Shown here one piece after another: positions 60,401-64,000 of a DNA stretch of 64,000 nt. How positions within the stretch are numbered: the stretch's first letter is position 1; every line of letters starts with the position of its first letter. The notes below the pieces were generated by a model, which searched no databases, had not been told where the DNA came from, and saw nothing but the letters and a program-made list of their open reading frames with translations. Both the position numbers and the translations under genes were made by a program. Source of the DNA: Pyricularia pennisetigena (taxonomy: Eukaryota > Ascomycota > Sordariomycetes > Magnaporthales > Pyriculariaceae); the NCBI RefSeq assembly GCF_004337985.1, contig NW_021940923.1, forward strand, positions 969,951 to 1,033,950, in the 5' to 3' direction.

Positions 60401-61789
60401 TGAATTCATTCAACCATCAATACAGTTTTTACCTCTATCTATCTTACTTATAAAAGTGACCTTTTTCCCCTTATATATATCTACCTTATACAGATATATT
60501 CACTTCACAATTTATCACATAACCTTCCTTCTTACAAATAACTGGGTTGAAATTATAATCGTTCTCAAATAAATATTAAGGTTAATTAAAGTTTAATTGC
60601 TGCTAAACAATCCTAAGATCGAATTTATTTATATAGTAATAAGCGTATTTTATATAAACTATATTCCAAATATGATTTTCCTGATTTTTTTAATTTGTAA
60701 TTCCCAATCGAAGTTTTACAAATCACAAAAAATCGCTTTTTTGGTGGTTACGTGAAATTACGTAATTCTTTTCCTTATATAATCCCGTTATTGTCGGTCG
60801 GGTTCCGTATATCGTTAAAAGGGGTGTAACCCCGCTTGGCCTTGTTAATACCGGCCCAATTGTCTGGTCGTAACATCAGGTTTCCTTTCCCTTAATCAAA
60901 TCTTTTTGGCCTTTAAATAATCCGTACTTCCCTAATCCTTATTTCGCTTTCCTTTTTTCCTGGTTAATTTTTTTGCGCCATATTAAATCGTATAATTAAA
61001 TTAAAATTAGGTCGTTCGTCGATAAAACGTCGCCACGCCCTTCTCGCTTTTCTTTTTCCTTTTTTTGTAAATATACCTTTTTATTCCTATTGCGAATCCC
61101 GCGGTATAATACGTTATACAATTTTACCGCAAAATTCCTTTCGCTGCATCGAATATTTTCGTATTAACCGTTCCGGTTACGACGTATTAGGTGTTTCATA
61201 TATTTAATTGCGCAATATCGGTCGGTAATATTCCAAATTTAATGCTAAAATGGAGGTTTTGGAGGAAGATATTTTGGCAAAATAGTAAAAAATTTAGGAA
61301 AAACAGCTAAAATCTTTCCGTTTGCGAAAACAAAAAAAATTATAATTTGAAAAAATAATGCGAATTATATTTTGCGGGATTAATAATTTGGAGGAATTGG
61401 ATCGAATCGAACGTAAGGAGGCAAAATAGGAAAAGCGACGACGATCGGCCGAAACTTTTCCTGAAATATCCCTGGAATCGTTTTTTCCGGATTCAAATTT
61501 TGTTTGGGATTCGTTTTTCCCCATAAATCCTTTAAATCCTTTTTTATTGGATAAAATAAATGTTTTTACGCAATATTCGGTCGGTAAATTGTTTTACTCG
61601 TATATTTTAATTTGCGGTATATGTTAATTGTTTTTTTTATAAATTCGTTTAGTGGTATAGTTTCGAATCCTGGTCGATCTTTAGTTTTTGGGAATAATAG
61701 GTGGTATTTGTTTAGGTCGTCCTTTTTTTTTGCTTAATTTGCTCGTAAATCCAATTTTTAATAATATTGGCGGAATGATTCCTGGCAAT

Positions 61790-64000
61790 TTTGGAAATAG
61801 TTAAAGGGTTCCCAAATATTTGTTTCGTATTTATAATTTTTCCATTTAACAAAATATTTTGTTTTACCGTGGTTACGTTTGTGGTCCAGTATTCGTTCGA
61901 AGTTATATGTTTTTTTTTACGTCGATTTCGATTGTTTTTTATATATTGGTGCCGGGTGGTATTAATTCCAATAATAATACGTGGAACGTTAGGTAAAGTT
62001 TTATAATTTTTGGTAATAATAATTTGTAATTGGTTTCGCTGATTTTTTTGTCGATTTTAAAAAGTCCAAACTTTTTAAAATCAAATTTGTTATTTGGTCG
62101 TTGTATTTTAATATTGCGTCGAGTAAAATAAACGCTATTTCCCTCCTAAAAAAATGGTCCCTTTATCCAATATTGGTTTACGTATTTAATTATTTTTTTT
62201 CGTACGAATTCCAATTCCTGTTGGAATGTTTGGTGGAATTTTCGTAATTCGTTTATTTGTTTATCGGTTCGTGGGGCCGTAATCGTGGTTTTTAGTTTTC
62301 CATATACCGTAAAATTAAATCCGTAATTAATATAAAACGGGGTTATTTTAGTATTTTTAGTCTTTAAAGTATTATATACGAATTGTGCTGTGGGTAATAA
62401 CCATACCCAATTATCCTATTTATAATTTATATAATATTTTAAATATTGTTTTAATATTTAATTTGCTCGTTTTACTTATCCGTTTATTTGTGGGTGGAAT
62501 GTTGTAAATAGCTTATAGTTAATTTTTAACTATTCCATCAAAGATTTCCAGAATTTTAATGTAAAAAACTTATTTTTATCCGTGATAATGTTTTTTGGAA
62601 ATCCGTGGTTGCTGCCAATTATTCGTAGGAATATATAACCGATTTTTTCGGCGTTGCTACTTTTTTTATAAAATAGGAAATAAACGTATTTAATAAGTTT
62701 GTCGATTATAATTAATATGCTATCGTACTTAGTTTTAATAAATGGTTTCTCGGAAAATGGTAATTTAACGATAAAATCCATTATAATGGTTTACCAAATT
62801 TTATTAAAAGTTGGTAAAAATTGTAGGAACCCGTAAAACTTGTATTTGGCGGATTTGCTTTTTGTGCAAAATTCGCAGTTTTTAATGGTTTTTCGTACTT
62901 TTCATCGTATTCCTCTAAAATTATAGTGCTGTTTTAACCGTTTCCATATTTTGGAAATTCTTTGGTATCCGTAAGCTTTATTTTCGTGGATTTTCCGTAT
63001 TTTTTTGGTGTAATTACCGTGTTAATCGTTATAAAATTTCGGTAAATTGGTAAAAAGTTTCCGTTATCGTTACCGTAAAAGTTTTCCGTGTTTTTTCGGA
63101 TATTATGTTTTTATAATTTGGTTTTTTGTTAAAAGCGTCGGCCCTACCATTTTTTGTTTTTTTTCGGTACATAATTTTGAAATGGAATTTTGATAAAAAT
63201 TTTACCTATTTAATTTGTCGTTTGTTCAACATTTTACTGGTGGTAAAATGGGTTAGGTTTTTATAATCCGTATAAATTAATATTTCGTATTTAATTCCGG
63301 ATAATTGTGGTTTCCATTTTTCGAATGTTCGAATAATAGTTATAAATTTTTTATCGTGGATTTGGTAATTAAATTCTGGTTTATATAATTTTCGTGAAAA
63401 AAAGGCGCAAAAATGGAAACGTCCTTTTTCGTTTCGTTGGTTAAATTATCCTCCGATTGCATAATCGGATACGTCGATTTCGACTTCGAAAAACTTCGTT
63501 AAATTTGGTATTTTAAAAATCTGTGCTTATATTATTGCATTTCGTAATTGTTCGAAAACTTGCTGTATTCGTTCCGTCCATTGGAATTTTAATTTTTTTG
63601 GTTATATTGGTTAATGGGGTGGCGATCGCGCCGTAACTTTTAATAAATTTTCTATAAAAATTTACGAATCTAAAAAATGCCCGAACGTTTTTTACGTTTT
63701 ATAATTGGGGCTATTCCCATATTGTTTGGATTTTTAATTTTTCCGTCCTAATTTCTCCAGGGGCGATAATATATTTTAGGAAATTAATTTGTTTATTATA
63801 AAAAATGCGTTTTTCGGGTTTAATTAAAAGTTTAGCGTTTTGTAGCTTTTATAAAACTATGTAAACGTATTTCTTATATTTTTCCAACGTTTTGGAAAAA
63901 ATAAAAATATCGTCCAGGTAAATAACGATAAAAATGTTCAAACATTTCCTAAAAACGTGGTTAATTATAGTTTAAAAAATTGCGGGGGCGTTGGTAAACC
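61790..64000 (-). mobile_element. RIP-killed Ty3/gypsy retrotransposon pol relic
   Basis: Read on the minus strand from the right edge, domains appear in Ty3/gypsy order. Reverse transcriptase: YLDDIFIFSKTLEKY near 63.9 kb (YxDD catalytic motif). RNase H: KPEFNYQIHDKKF, then EILIYTDYKNLTHF and TSKMLNKRQIK, about 63.5-63.23 kb. Integrase zinc finger: CEFCTKSKS near 62.87 kb. Integrase core: MDFIVKLPFSE and SNHGFPKNIITDK, 62.78-62.54 kb, followed by NWVWLLPTAQFVYN near 62.4 kb. Stop codons fall where Gln is expected (for example after NKIW, before TIIMDFI), as RIP would produce. The 5' part of the element lies beyond the window; LTRs were not identified. It cannot encode a working enzyme. Confidence 0.88.

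Larger units (their letters stand above)
58216..64000. repeat. AT-rich RIP-degraded repeat block (right flank)
   Basis: As for the left flank: AT-rich, TpA-dense, no intact gene. The stretch 58.35-58.90 kb and 60.40-61.2 kb hold nothing I recognise. The block continues beyond the window. It contains the dispersed repeats, word-repeat tract, microsatellite and retroelement relic listed separately. Confidence 0.85.

Overview
The window is nuclear DNA of a filamentous ascomycete (Pezizomycotina, most likely a Sordariomycete). Evidence: short GT-AG introns of about 45-90 nt with CTAAC/CTGAC-type branch sites, a 5S rRNA gene lying singly among protein genes, fungal gene families (class II DAHP synthase, choline sulfatase, highly reducing PKS), and repeats degraded in the style of repeat-induced point mutation (RIP). 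I cannot name the genus from sequence alone.

Layout. Positions 1 to about 5.1 kb and about 57.9 to 64 kb are AT-rich blocks of mutated repeats. The left block holds a dead RecQ-type helicase (minus strand, with stops at conserved Gln codons), a 170-bp tandem repeat, a tRNA-like Pol III element and twin hairpins. The right block holds a dead Ty3/gypsy polyprotein (zinc finger, integrase, RNase H, reverse transcriptase; minus strand) running off the window edge. Both blocks share repeat families, partly in inverted orientation, including a near-palindromic 13-bp motif I did not notice in the interior.

Between them lies a gene-rich island of about 53 kb. In order: a complete 8-exon highly reducing polyketide synthase without C-methyltransferase motifs and without tailoring genes; a 5S rRNA gene with a decayed 5S copy beside it; nucleoporin Nic96/Nup93; an FGGY carbohydrate kinase (minus); a six-exon SMN gene, visible only once spliced; a secreted cupredoxin; a large BRCT protein with a KEN box and CDK-type sites; a HYPK-like NatA partner (minus); class II DAHP synthase with a TGACTCA site 45 bp upstream; glucose-6-phosphate 1-epimerase (minus); Rif1 (minus) with SILK and RVxF-type PP1 docking motifs; the G-alpha chaperone/GEF Ric8; a chromodomain/AT-hook protein; the PQ-loop protein MPDU1; choline sulfatase; and Mediator subunit Med8.

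These are mostly single-copy housekeeping genes with no shared pathway. Notable links are a loose set of genome-maintenance genes (BRCT protein, Rif1, chromodomain protein) and an isolated PKS at the edge of the RIP compartment. All exon joins below were worked out by hand from splice signals and reading-frame continuity; lengths are for the spliced products. Long A/T homopolymers (up to 33 nt) recur in introns and intergenic DNA, and two assembly gaps (222 and 4 N) interrupt intergenic DNA. I found no clearly new multi-gene system. The best leads are the shared border repeats, the orphan PKS and the motif architecture of Rif1 and the BRCT protein.
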